A stretch of 13,060 nt of DNA, taken from Kiritimatiellia bacterium. Lineage in GTDB: Bacteria > Verrucomicrobiota > Kiritimatiellia > RFP12 > UBA1067. The notes beneath the pieces are model-generated. The model searched no databases and had not been told where the DNA came from. It saw nothing but the letters and a program-made list of their open reading frames with translations. Where the stretch lies: NCBI GenBank assembly GCA_017430155.1, contig JAFRNO010000146.1, forward strand, positions 1-13,060, read 5' to 3'. The stretch's first letter is position 1. Each line of letters opens with the position of its first letter. Positions 1 through 7,872 of this stretch are shown here, piece after piece. A program made the position numbers and the translations under genes.

Positions 1-246
1 ATTCGGACGTACATGCCACGCATCTATGACGTGCATCTGCGAAACATATCAGATCCGAAGAACGGATCGTCGGGCATCGCTGGGTCGATGGGCGTGATCG
101 ACTATCTACCGATCATGCGGGCTCTTTGCGAGACGGGCTATGCGCGTTGGTGCGGCATTGAGCTCGCAAACGCACTTGATAAAGAGGGCGCTTCCGAGTG
201 GCTTGCCGATTCCGTCGGATACTTCAAGGCGCTGGCAGGCGCATGA
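1..246 (+). CDS. Sugar phosphate isomerase/epimerase-like protein, C-terminal part (partial)
   Basis: The frame is open from the first base of the window to the TGA at 244-246, so only the last 81 residues are visible and the true start lies to the left. The stretch IYDVHLRNIS, then GVIDYLPIMRALCETGYARW and a C-terminal GIEL, is typical of the end of xylose-isomerase-like TIM-barrel sugar isomerases/epimerases (AP-endonuclease 2 superfamily). In these, a late strand carries an HxK/HxRN motif and the last strand ends in the metal-ligand Glu of an E-L/E motif. The family interconverts keto- and aldo-sugars or inosose-like compounds in the cytoplasm using a divalent metal. Only 18 nt separate it from the Gfo/Idh/MocA gene downstream, a common pairing in sugar or inositol catabolism, which supports co-transcription. 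The substrate cannot be read from this fragment. Mannonate dehydratase (UxuA) shares the fold and an HLRN-type motif and is a less likely alternative. Confidence 0.75.
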   Translation: MRTYMPRIYDVHLRNISDPKNGSSGIAGSMGVIDYLPIMRALCETGYARWCGIELANALDKEGASEWLADSVGYFKALAGA

Positions 247-264
247 GGCTAGGAACAGGAAACC

Positions 265-1590
265 ATGAAAAGAAGAGACTTCGTCAAGGCGGGTACGGCC
301 TTCGTTGTGTCCGCTGGCAGAATGCTGGGTGCGGCGGCGCCGTCCAATCGAGTACGGCTCGCGGTCATCGGCTGCCGCGCGGGAGGGCGCGGCTTTTGGG
401 TGATGCAGAATGCGATTAAGCTACCAGGTGTTGAGATCGCGGTAGTATGCGATGTCGATTCACGGGCTCGGAACGAGGCGGCGGCCAAGTTGAATGCGTT
501 AACTGGCTTGGAGCCTCGGAAGGAAAAGGATGTCCGCAAGGTCCTGGAGATGGACGATGTTGATGGGATTCTCTGCACGACGCCCGATCACTGGCACGCT
601 TGGTGCGCTTGGGCGGCGATGAAGGCAGGCAAGGCCGTCTATGTGGAGAAGCCATGCTCGTTCTGCGAGCGTGAAAGCGAGATCCTGCTAGCGACGCAGC
701 GGGCGACGAACGGCATCTTCCAGATGGGGAACCAACGCCGTAGCGCCGCTTGCAACCTTGATGCGATTTCGGCCATCCATGCCGGCGCCATCGGGGAACC
801 TCGTTGGGGCAAGGCGTGGTACATGGCCAGGCGCAAACCGATCGGTTGCGGGAAGCCCGTCGCTGTGCCGGAATGGCTCGACTGGGATCTCTGGCAGGGG
901 CCGGCTCCGCGCACGGCCTTCCACGACAACTACGTCCACTACAACTGGCACTGGTTTTTGCGTTGGGGCACGGGCGAGAATGGAAACAACGCGCCGCACT
1001 TCACAGATATTGTGCGTTGGGCGCTGGGCGAGGACGGCTACCCTGTGCGTACAACGGCCGGTGGTGGGCGGTTCTTCTACGAGGGCGACGACTGGCAATG
1101 GCCAGATAGCGTAAACGCCACCTGGGAATTCGCCGACCGTCGGTTTATCACTTGGGAATGTGTCTCATGTGTCGAAAACAACCCATACATGGGTTGTACC
1201 ACGGGCGGCATGGTCTACGGCCTTGATGGCGCGGTGCTGTTCCGCCCAAACTCTACGTGCGCGCTGTTTGACGCAAAAGGCAAGCTCGTGCGCGAATGGA
1301 AGGGTGATGCGGTTAAGACAGGAGAAAATATTTCAAAAACGATGTCGTTTGGCGACATGGACGTGGCACACTTGGCGCGGTTCGTCGATTGCATCCGAGC
1401 ACACGATCCGCGCACGGCTTCGCCTGTGGACGAGGCTGTGAAGAGCGTCGCCCTTACTCACTTCGCCAATATGGCGCAACAGGGTGGCGACGTAATCGTT
1501 GACGCCCAAACGGGTGGTCTCGTTTCGGCATCTGAACGTGCTAGGCAGCTCTGGAATCGCGAATACGCACGCGGGTGGGAGATGGTGTGA
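265..1590 (+). CDS. Gfo/Idh/MocA family oxidoreductase with Tat signal
   Basis: This 441-aa protein is a probable NAD(P)-dependent sugar or polyol dehydrogenase. The N-terminus MKRRDFVKAG has the twin-arginine motif, followed by a short hydrophobic stretch to about residue 25 ending in AAA, so export as a folded, cofactor-loaded enzyme is likely. A Rossmann domain follows from about residue 30, with VIGCRAGGRG as the dinucleotide loop, VCDVD at the end of the second strand, PDHWHA at 107-112 and the family EKP motif at 128-130 (Lys129 is the usual catalytic lysine). The C-terminal half has YNWHWFLRWGTGENGNNAPH and H245-x2-D248, typical of the PVC/Bacteroidetes group of this family. A weak AGGA (257-260) precedes the ATG. 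It sits 18 nt after the epimerase-like gene and 31 nt before the sialidase-like gene. GC content is visibly lower than in genes to the right. The family is certain, the substrate unknown. Confidence 0.92.
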   Translation: MKRRDFVKAGTAFVVSAGRMLGAAAPSNRVRLAVIGCRAGGRGFWVMQNAIKLPGVEIAVVCDVDSRARNEAAAKLNALTGLEPRKEKDVRKVLEMDDVDGILCTTPDHWHAWCAWAAMKAGKAVYVEKPCSFCERESEILLATQRATNGIFQMGNQRRSAACNLDAISAIHAGAIGEPRWGKAWYMARRKPIGCGKPVAVPEWLDWDLWQGPAPRTAFHDNYVHYNWHWFLRWGTGENGNNAPHFTDIVRWALGEDGYPVRTTAGGGRFFYEGDDWQWPDSVNATWEFADRRFITWECVSCVENNPYMGCTTGGMVYGLDGAVLFRPNSTCALFDAKGKLVREWKGDAVKTGENISKTMSFGDMDVAHLARFVDCIRAHDPRTASPVDEAVKSVALTHFANMAQQGGDVIVDAQTGGLVSASERARQLWNREYARGWEMV

Positions 1591-1610
1591 TTCAAGGCGA
1601 CATCACAATC

Positions 1611-1615
1611 GGAGG
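1611..1615 (+). promoter_or_regulatory. Strong Shine-Dalgarno that sets the start of the sialidase-like gene
   Basis: GGAGG lies 6 nt before the ATG at 1622. The same reading frame stays open back to an ATG at 1499, inside the preceding oxidoreductase gene. This ribosome site, and the signal peptide that begins exactly at 1622, favour the shorter protein. It is the best Shine-Dalgarno in the window, in contrast to the leaderless-looking starts at 5430, 5508 and 11660. Confidence 0.8.
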
Positions 1616-1621
1616 AAATAC

Positions 1622-2827
1622 ATGATAGAGGCGCGGTTGTGCTTTGTGGTGGCGTGTCTGGCATTGGCGTACACAAGTGGTGCGGCAGGAGCTTTCGAGA
1701 CGGATGCGATGAAGCCGTTTCCCGTGCTGCGGCCCGTGCCGGAACGGCTGAGGGACGAGAGGCGCGGGTTTCAGTCTGCGCCGTCGCTGACCGTCTCGCC
1801 GAAGGGTCGGCTGTGGGTGGCTTGGCATACGGGCGATACGACGGAGGGTGACGAGAACGGCATGGTGGTCGTGTCCAGCGGCGACGGCGGCGAGACGTGG
1901 ACGCCGCCGCTCTTCGCGATCGACCCGCCGGGGCCGCTGCGCATCCTCGATCCCGGCCTGTGGACTGATCCCGACGGCAAGGTGTGGCTCTTCTACGCGC
2001 AGCTCTACGGCATGTGGGACGGGCGCGCGGGCGTGTGGGCGATGCACCCGCTCGACCCCGAGGACGCGAACACGGGCTGGACGCCCGCGCGGCGTCTCTG
2101 TCACGGGTACATGAAGAACAAGCCGATCGTGACGCGCGACGGCACGTGGCTGCTGCCGAGCGAGTTCATGAACGGCAAGCCGTGGGGCGGACGGCTTGGC
2201 GCGGCGAAGTCCATTCCCAAGGAATTTGCGTTTGAGATGCCCGAGTACCGCGGGGCGAACGTGTTCGCGTCCAAGGACAAGGGACAGACGGTGACGTTCT
2301 TAGGGCAGGCGCAGATTCAGCCGAAGGACCGCGACTGTACGGAGAACATGGTTATCGAGCGGCGCGACGGCACGTTGTGGATGCTCGTGCGCGTGAAGTA
2401 CGGGATCGCCGAGACGGTTTCGTCCGACGGCGGCAAGACGTGGTCGGAACTGCGCCCATCCGCCATCCTCAACCCCAGCTCGCGCTTCTTCATCGGCCGC
2501 CTGAAGAGCGGCGCGATGCTGCTCGTGAAGAACGGGCCGGTCGGGACGAAGACGGGGCGTTCGCATATCACGGCATTCGTCTCCGACGACGACGGCGCCA
2601 CATGGCTGGGCGGGCTCGTGCTGGACGAACGGAACAACGTGTCGTATCCGGACGCCGTCGAGAGCGCGGACGGTTTCATCCACGTGGTGCATGACCGCGA
2701 GCGCACGAAGGCGCGTGAAATCCTCCACCATCGCTTTACGGAGGCGGATGTCCGCGCGGGACGCCTCGTCACGCCTGGCAGCCGACTGAAGATAATCGTC
2801 AACAAGGCCGGTCCAAAGGCGAATTGA
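1622..2827 (+). CDS. Secreted sialidase-fold (BNR/Asp-box) exo-glycosidase-like protein
   Basis: This is a 401-aa protein with a Sec signal peptide (hydrophobic residues 6-19, probable cleavage near AAGA at 21-24). Asp boxes (S/T-x-D-x-G-x-T-W) appear at about 86-93 (SGDGGETW), 267-274 (SSDGGKTW) and 321-328 (SDDDGATW), with a degenerate copy near 217-224 (SKDKGQTV). This spacing marks a six-bladed beta-propeller. SYPDAVESADG at 341-351 matches a stretch common near the end of sialidase-like propellers. The N-terminal RIP-type motif of true sialidases is not evident, so sialidase activity should not be assumed. Other members of the fold cleave other sugars or only bind them. It follows the oxidoreductase gene by 31 nt and probably belongs to the same unit, acting outside the cytoplasm. 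It converges on the gene ending at 2842 with only 14 nt between the stop codons. Confidence 0.85.
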   Translation: MIEARLCFVVACLALAYTSGAAGAFETDAMKPFPVLRPVPERLRDERRGFQSAPSLTVSPKGRLWVAWHTGDTTEGDENGMVVVSSGDGGETWTPPLFAIDPPGPLRILDPGLWTDPDGKVWLFYAQLYGMWDGRAGVWAMHPLDPEDANTGWTPARRLCHGYMKNKPIVTRDGTWLLPSEFMNGKPWGGRLGAAKSIPKEFAFEMPEYRGANVFASKDKGQTVTFLGQAQIQPKDRDCTENMVIERRDGTLWMLVRVKYGIAETVSSDGGKTWSELRPSAILNPSSRFFIGRLKSGAMLLVKNGPVGTKTGRSHITAFVSDDDGATWLGGLVLDERNNVSYPDAVESADGFIHVVHDRERTKAREILHHRFTEADVRAGRLVTPGSRLKIIVNKAGPKAN

Positions 2828-2841
2828 GCGTGTTTGGCAGT

Positions 2842-5430
2842 CTAGTTCGCGTAGAGGAGCGTGCCGGGGAACCAGGTCGCGGCGTCGAAGGGGTTGCCAT
2901 AGAGATCCGTGAGCGGCGTGCGTGCGTGGAGCGCCGCCGCCTCTTCGCAGTCGAGATCCGTGTAGAGCCGCACGGTGGCGTTTGAATCCTTGCTGCGGAA
3001 GGTGTACACGCAGCCGTTTTTCCCGTGGTCGGCCTTCGAGACGAAGCGGTGCCCCTCGAGCGTGCGCGTGAAGACGGCGTAGGCGGCGAACGACGGATAG
3101 GGGAAGCCGTCCGCGCCCACGAGCGTGATGTAATTTGGCGGCGAGACGAGTCCGCCGTAGCCGTGTGCGGTGTAGAGGAAGATGCGCGCGTTGCCCTCCG
3201 CGAGCAGGGAGAGCGTGTAGCGGCACGTGGCGTCGGCGTTCGCGGCCATCTCCTCGGACGTGTCGGGCGTCCACGGCACGAGCCGCGCGTAAAGACCGCT
3301 CATGTGCCGCGTGGCCTTCTGGCTGCCGCTGCTCGTGCCCTGCCCCTCGCTCATGTAGACGGGCTTGCCGCCAAGGTTGGGATGTTCCGTTAGGATCGGA
3401 GCGAAAGACTTCTCGGTGAAATTGCCGTCCGTGCGCCGCGCGCGCGGGTGGGGCGTGTAGACGTGGTAGTCCAGGATGTCGCACGTGTTCCAGCCGCCGC
3501 CCGCGGCGACGCCGCGCGACCAGTCGCCGCCGCCTTTCGACGCGTAGGAGTTGAAGCCGCTCACGCGGATCTTCGGGTTGACCGCCTTGACGGCCTGGTA
3601 GGTGAGGCTCTGGAACACGCCGAAGTCCTCGGCGGCGCGCGCGGCGTCGTAGTACTTGATGTCGGCGGCCGACATCCACCAGCGTCCCCACGGCTCGTTC
3701 CACACGAAGTATTCGTCGATCACGCCGTCGTAGCGCTTCACGAACGTGGTCACGTAGTTGAGCCAGGCGTTCGTGTCCACGGGACGCAGGAACTTCTCGA
3801 AGTAGCCCATCTGCTTGCAGCCGAGGTCGTGGTAGTGCGTGGCCCAGGCGGGCGCCGTGCCGAGCTGGGCGAAAATCTTGACGTGGTGGCGGCGGAAACG
3901 CTCGATCGAGGCGTCGCAGAACGTCCACTTGCCTTTCTCCTTCTCGAGGTTCCACCAGCCCGAGCAGCGGAGCGCCGCGTCGTGGAGACGCGTCCAGTTG
4001 ACGCCGCCCGCCTTCATTGCGCGGACCATCGCGTCGCGCGGCTCCATGTGGATGCCGAACGGGGAGTCGGGCATGTCGCGGTTCCAGCCGAGCGGACGCG
4101 GGATGCGCGTGAAGACGAATTCGTCGGCTGCGGACACGGCCTTGCCGCCGGCGCGCACTTCGCCCGTCACGCGGAACTGTCCAGTCTGGTCCGCGAGCGC
4201 GGGCGCGAGGTCGAGCGTGCCGTGTACGTACGCGCCGCCGGCGAACGGCACGTCCGGCAGCGCGCGGGTGCGTCCATAGAGGTCGGTGAGCGAAAGGGAG
4301 AGGACGGCGCCCGCGGGGGCGTCGACCGCCGCCCACGCGAGCGCGGGCCTCTCGTCGGCGAAGAAGATGCGCGTGTCGCCCGCGATCTCGCCGCCGGAGG
4401 GTCCGAGCGCGACGGAAGACGGGAACGGACGCGGCGGCGCCTTTTCGCCGTACCACACGCGGAGGTCGTCGAGGAAGAGCACTCCCGAGCCGGAGAACTT
4501 GACGGCGAACGCGTGGGCGAGGTCCTGCGGACGGAACGTGAAGGAGACGTCTTTCCACGTGGCGGAGACGGGTATCGGCGCGGACTTGACGCATGCGCGC
4601 GTGTCCGTGACCACCTGCGCGGACCAGGTGCCCGTGCCGCGGCAGCGGAAGGTGACGACGTGGTTCGTGTAGGGCTCGCTCGTCTGGAAGGGCTCGCTCC
4701 AGACGGCAAACGGCTCGTTGGGTCCCGAGGCGAGGCGGAGGACGGGCACCGGCGCGTTGGCGTCGCGGACCGCGGTGGCCGTGCCGGTCTCGGCGTCGCG
4801 GTCGAGGTTCCAGCCGTTGGGGAGTCCGAGCGGGAAGCGCCGGTTGATGAACGAGGTGATGCTCTTGGGAGGACGGGGAATCGTGCGGGCCAGCGTGGCG
4901 CGGTCCACGCGCTCCACCGTGATGCGCGCGAGGTCGGTCTCGCCCGTGCCGGGGTAGAGATAGAGCCCGATGCTGGCGTCGGCCTTCGCGTGCACATGGC
5001 CGAGGAAGGATGCCGTCTTCCACGCAGGCGCGCTGAAGGTGTGCGAGGAGAAAGTGGTGTAGGGTGCCGGGTTGAGGCGGAAGCCGAGTCCGAGGGCGTT
5101 GCCGCGGGTGCGTCCGTGGACGGTGACGCGGAAGTAGGTGGGCGGCGCGAGCTTCGTGCCGGGAATGGAGAACTGGACGACGCCCTTGCCGGCGTCCGCG
5201 GCGAACCGGAGGAACGTGCGGCCGTCCTCCGTGACGAGCTTCGTCGTGCACTGCCCCTCGCTCCAGCTGGAGAAGTTGTCGCTGACGCCGTGCGGCAGCA
5301 CGCCGCGGCACGTGCCCATCGTGGCATGGTCGACGGGCGCGAGGCCCTTCGTGAAGTCGATGTCGAGGATCGTCTCGGCCGGCAGCGCGAGGCCCAGCGC
5401 GAGGAAGAGGATGAAGGCTATGTTTTTCAT
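2842..5430 (-). CDS. Large secreted glycoside hydrolase, (beta/alpha)8 clan GH-A-like
   Basis: This 862-aa protein starts with a clear signal peptide, MKNIAFILFLALGLALPA, cleaved near residue 18. Residues about 20-330 look like two beta-sandwich carbohydrate-binding-type modules; the second ends in GSGVLFLDDLRVWYGEK, a common CBM ending. An Ig-like stretch follows to about 450. The catalytic barrel begins near SPFGIHMEP (about 455) and contains WNEP with E579 as candidate acid/base and YMSEGQGT with E695 as candidate nucleophile. Their 116-residue separation suits clan GH-A retaining enzymes such as GH39-, GH5- or GH42-like families. A beta-rich domain closes the protein. The family number cannot be settled by eye, and the substrate is unknown, presumably a plant or host polysaccharide. 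The ATG is 7 nt from an extended -10 box and has no Shine-Dalgarno. It is divergent from another secreted hydrolase at 5508. Very high GC in third codon positions opens long spurious frames on both strands here. Confidence 0.85.
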   Translation of the reverse strand: MKNIAFILFLALGLALPAETILDIDFTKGLAPVDHATMGTCRGVLPHGVSDNFSSWSEGQCTTKLVTEDGRTFLRFAADAGKGVVQFSIPGTKLAPPTYFRVTVHGRTRGNALGLGFRLNPAPYTTFSSHTFSAPAWKTASFLGHVHAKADASIGLYLYPGTGETDLARITVERVDRATLARTIPRPPKSITSFINRRFPLGLPNGWNLDRDAETGTATAVRDANAPVPVLRLASGPNEPFAVWSEPFQTSEPYTNHVVTFRCRGTGTWSAQVVTDTRACVKSAPIPVSATWKDVSFTFRPQDLAHAFAVKFSGSGVLFLDDLRVWYGEKAPPRPFPSSVALGPSGGEIAGDTRIFFADERPALAWAAVDAPAGAVLSLSLTDLYGRTRALPDVPFAGGAYVHGTLDLAPALADQTGQFRVTGEVRAGGKAVSAADEFVFTRIPRPLGWNRDMPDSPFGIHMEPRDAMVRAMKAGGVNWTRLHDAALRCSGWWNLEKEKGKWTFCDASIERFRRHHVKIFAQLGTAPAWATHYHDLGCKQMGYFEKFLRPVDTNAWLNYVTTFVKRYDGVIDEYFVWNEPWGRWWMSAADIKYYDAARAAEDFGVFQSLTYQAVKAVNPKIRVSGFNSYASKGGGDWSRGVAAGGGWNTCDILDYHVYTPHPRARRTDGNFTEKSFAPILTEHPNLGGKPVYMSEGQGTSSGSQKATRHMSGLYARLVPWTPDTSEEMAANADATCRYTLSLLAEGNARIFLYTAHGYGGLVSPPNYITLVGADGFPYPSFAAYAVFTRTLEGHRFVSKADHGKNGCVYTFRSKDSNATVRLYTDLDCEEAAALHARTPLTDLYGNPFDAATWFPGTLLYAN

Positions 5431-5437
5431 GGCGGGT

Positions 5438-5451
5438 ATTATAGCATAATT
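5438..5451 (-). promoter_or_regulatory. Extended -10 promoter for the 862-aa hydrolase
   Basis: Read on the minus strand this is AATTATGCTATAAT: a perfect TATAAT (5443-5438) preceded by TGC, the extended -10 form. Only 7 nt separate it from the ATG at 5430, so transcription should begin at or next to the start codon, giving a leaderless mRNA. No TTGACA-like -35 was found at 16-18 nt spacing. Confidence 0.75.
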
Positions 5452-5485
5452 GCGTTTCCGAAATGCGTGCTAGGCGGAAGCGGGA

Positions 5486-5499
5486 AATCATGGTATACT
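5486..5499 (+). promoter_or_regulatory. Extended -10 promoter for the 770-aa hydrolase
   Basis: The sequence is AATCATGGTATACT, with TATACT at 5494-5499 and TGG just before it. Eight nt separate the -10 box from the ATG at 5508, again predicting a leaderless transcript. The 17-nt-spaced -35 position (5471-5476, TAGGCG) does not resemble a consensus -35. It points away from the minus-strand promoter at 5438-5451. Confidence 0.75.
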
Positions 5500-5507
5500 T
5501 GCGGCAA

Positions 5508-7820
5508 ATGAAAAGACTGTGCTTTCTTATCTGTGCCGCCGCGTCGGCGGCATTCGCCGTGCCGCGCGCGGACCGGCTCGCGAAGGTGGACGCCGAAGGC
5601 GTGATGCGCTGGGCGGACGACGGGAGCGAGGTGGCGCTCTTCGGCGTCAACTACTACCCGCCGTTCACGGTGGACTACAAGTCCATCAAGGAGCTGGGGC
5701 TCGACTTCTCGCAGGTGATGCGCGAGGACGTGGCGCACTTCCGCCGCCTCGGCCTCACCTGCATCCGCATCCACTGCTTCGATCGCCAGTTCTCCACGCA
5801 CGAGGGCGCGTTCGTGGCCAACCACCACGTGGCGCTCCTCGACGAGCTGATCGACCTCTGCGCGCGGAACGGCATCTACACCGTCCTCACGCCCATCGCC
5901 TGGTGGGGCGGCTCCTACGCCGAGGACAAGGAGGGTTTCTCCAACGACTGGGAGATGCGCGAGATGACCACGAACCGCACGGCGTGGGCCATCCAGGCGC
6001 GCTTCCTGAAGGAGTTCGGCGAACACGTGAACGCGGTCACGAAGCGGCGCTACGCGGACGATCCCGCAATCCTCTGCTTCGAGCTGATCAACGAGCCGCT
6101 CTATCCGCCGAAACATCCCGACGACGAGATCACCGCCTACGTCAACGCGCTCGCCGACGGCCTGCGCGCGAGCGGCACGAAGAAGCCCATTTTCTACAAC
6201 GCGTGGCAGCGCCGCAACGCCGCCGTCGGCAAGGCGCGCGTCGACGGCGTGACGGGCAGCACCTATCCCACGGGCCTCGTGGCCGGTCATGCGCTGAAGG
6301 ACCCGCAGCTCGCGAAGGTGCGGGCGTCCTCAATCCACCCCGACGAGCACATCGCCCGCAAGGCGCGCATGATCTACGAGTTCGACTGCGCGGACACGCC
6401 CGGCGCCTACATGTATCCCGCCTTCGCGAAGTTGTTCCGCCACGAGGGCGTGCAGGTGGCCGCGCAGTTCCAGTACGACCCGATGCGGCTCGCGGACGTG
6501 AACAGCAACTGGCAGACGCACCACCTCAACCTCGTCTACACGCCCGCGAAGGCGCTCTCCTTCGCGATCGCCGCCGAGGCGTTCCGCCGCCTCCCGCGCG
6601 GCTGCGCCTACACGAACGACGCGAACGAGCTCGTGTTCCCGCCGTTCCGCGTCAACGCCGCGCGTAACCTCTCGCAGATGGTCACCGAGACGGACTACCT
6701 CTACACGGCGGATCCGCTCGACCCGCCGCCCGCGCCCGCAAAACTGCGGCGCGTGTGGGGCGTGGGCGCGTCGTCCGTCGCGGCCTCCACGGGCAACGGC
6801 GTCTACTTCCTCGACAAGGCGGCGGACGGCGTGTGGCGTCTTCAACTCCACCCGAGCGTGTTCACCGTGCGCGACGAGTACTCCGGCGGCACGCAGCCGA
6901 AGGTCGTCGTGTTGCCTGCCGCGCCGACGCTGACGGTGAACCTGCCCGACCTGGGAACGGCGTTCCGCGTGCGCGCGGCGGCGGACGGGACGGTGGTGAA
7001 ACAGGCCGACGGCGGGCGCGTGGCGCTTCCGCCCGGCGACTACGTGCTGGAGAACGTGTCCGCGTTCGGCGCGGCAGAGCGGGAGGCGCTCGCGGCGCTG
7101 GAGACGCCCGCGTACCACGCACGGTCGGCGACTGAGAAGATCTTCGGCTGGAAGATGGACGACGTGCCGCGCCAGTGGGGCGACCGCATGCCGTTCACGT
7201 TCAACGTGTCGGCGATCGGCGTCACCAACGTCATGGTGACCGTGCAGTCCGCGTCCGGCAGCGAGACGCGGTCGTTCCCCGTGAAGTTGTGCGCGAAGCC
7301 TGACGACTGGGAATTCTTCAACGTGGAGGCGGCGCTGAAGGGACGCTACACGTGGGCGCCGGGCGTGCGGAAGTACCGAGGCTCCGATCCGGCCGGCGGC
7401 GCGGCGCTCGGATTCGCCGCGAAGGAAGGGGCGTTCGCGGGTCCGAAGGATTTCGTCGGACAGCGAATCCTCTGCGACGCCGTCGGGTTCCAGAACCTCT
7501 TCGGCGAGACGGGGCGTGGCCGGACGGCCGTCTTCCGCGCGCGCGCGACGGACGCGTTCACGAAGCGGGTGGAGGTCGTCTTCGTGCAGGCGGACGGCGG
7601 CAACTGGGGCGTGGACCTCGAGCTCACGCCCGAGTGGCGGACGATCCGCGTGCCGGTGAAGGACTTCCGTCCCTACTGGACGACGCGCCGCGGGGACGGC
7701 ACGGAGCCCGACATGGGCCAGGTGCAGGTGATCTCGCTCGGCTACGGCCGCTGGCTCTACAGCGACACGCTCGACAAGCCGCACGGCTACGAGATGTCGT
7801 CGATCAAGGTCGAGTTCTGA
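5508..7820 (+). CDS. Secreted GH5-like glycoside hydrolase with C-terminal beta-sandwich modules
   Basis: This 770-aa protein begins MKRLCFLICAAASAAFA, a Sec signal peptide. In-frame ATGs at 5463 and 5490 would bury that peptide behind charged residues, and the one at 5490 lies within the proposed promoter core, so 5508 is preferred. The catalytic barrel spans about residues 25-340. FGVNYYPP at 45-52 and CIRIHCFD at 85-92 are early barrel strands; FELINEP at 191-197 gives E196 as acid/base; MIYEFD at 288-293 gives E291 as nucleophile. The order and 95-residue spacing fit retaining GH5-type endo- or exo-glycanases. The C-terminal third (from about 530) is beta-rich; its last part, from about residue 595, resembles a CBM11/CIA30-type jelly roll ending MSSIKVEF. 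It probably acts on beta-linked glycans in the periplasm, at the cell surface or outside. It shares an intergenic region with the divergent 862-aa hydrolase and may be co-regulated with it. Confidence 0.85.
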   Translation: MKRLCFLICAAASAAFAVPRADRLAKVDAEGVMRWADDGSEVALFGVNYYPPFTVDYKSIKELGLDFSQVMREDVAHFRRLGLTCIRIHCFDRQFSTHEGAFVANHHVALLDELIDLCARNGIYTVLTPIAWWGGSYAEDKEGFSNDWEMREMTTNRTAWAIQARFLKEFGEHVNAVTKRRYADDPAILCFELINEPLYPPKHPDDEITAYVNALADGLRASGTKKPIFYNAWQRRNAAVGKARVDGVTGSTYPTGLVAGHALKDPQLAKVRASSIHPDEHIARKARMIYEFDCADTPGAYMYPAFAKLFRHEGVQVAAQFQYDPMRLADVNSNWQTHHLNLVYTPAKALSFAIAAEAFRRLPRGCAYTNDANELVFPPFRVNAARNLSQMVTETDYLYTADPLDPPPAPAKLRRVWGVGASSVAASTGNGVYFLDKAADGVWRLQLHPSVFTVRDEYSGGTQPKVVVLPAAPTLTVNLPDLGTAFRVRAAADGTVVKQADGGRVALPPGDYVLENVSAFGAAEREALAALETPAYHARSATEKIFGWKMDDVPRQWGDRMPFTFNVSAIGVTNVMVTVQSASGSETRSFPVKLCAKPDDWEFFNVEAALKGRYTWAPGVRKYRGSDPAGGAALGFAAKEGAFAGPKDFVGQRILCDAVGFQNLFGETGRGRTAVFRARATDAFTKRVEVVFVQADGGNWGVDLELTPEWRTIRVPVKDFRPYWTTRRGDGTEPDMGQVQVISLGYGRWLYSDTLDKPHGYEMSSIKVEF

Positions 7821-7872
7821 TCGGCTTTCCCCCCTATGCCGGGAGGTGCTGCGCGAGATCGTGCGCCGCTGG

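Noticed and set aside
1499..1621. Upstream start for the sialidase-like gene
   Set aside because: It lies within the oxidoreductase gene, and the GGAGG at 1611 and the signal peptide place the start at 1622.
3448..5511. Plus-strand open frame of nearly 690 codons opposite the same hydrolase
   Set aside because: Composition is Arg/Val/Glu/Ala filler typical of antisense GC-rich frames, with no recognisable motif. It ends within the start of the next gene.
2300..5650. A very long minus-strand frame (over 1100 codons) in another register across the 862-aa hydrolase
   Set aside because: It is Arg/His/Pro-rich with no domain or signal peptide and runs into a neighbouring gene. It is a by-product of extreme GC in third positions; the 2842-5430 frame has a signal peptide, catalytic motifs and a promoter.
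7848..7870. Terminator hairpin between the convergent genes
   Set aside because: The stem is only 4-5 bp with mismatches and no T-tract follows on either strand.
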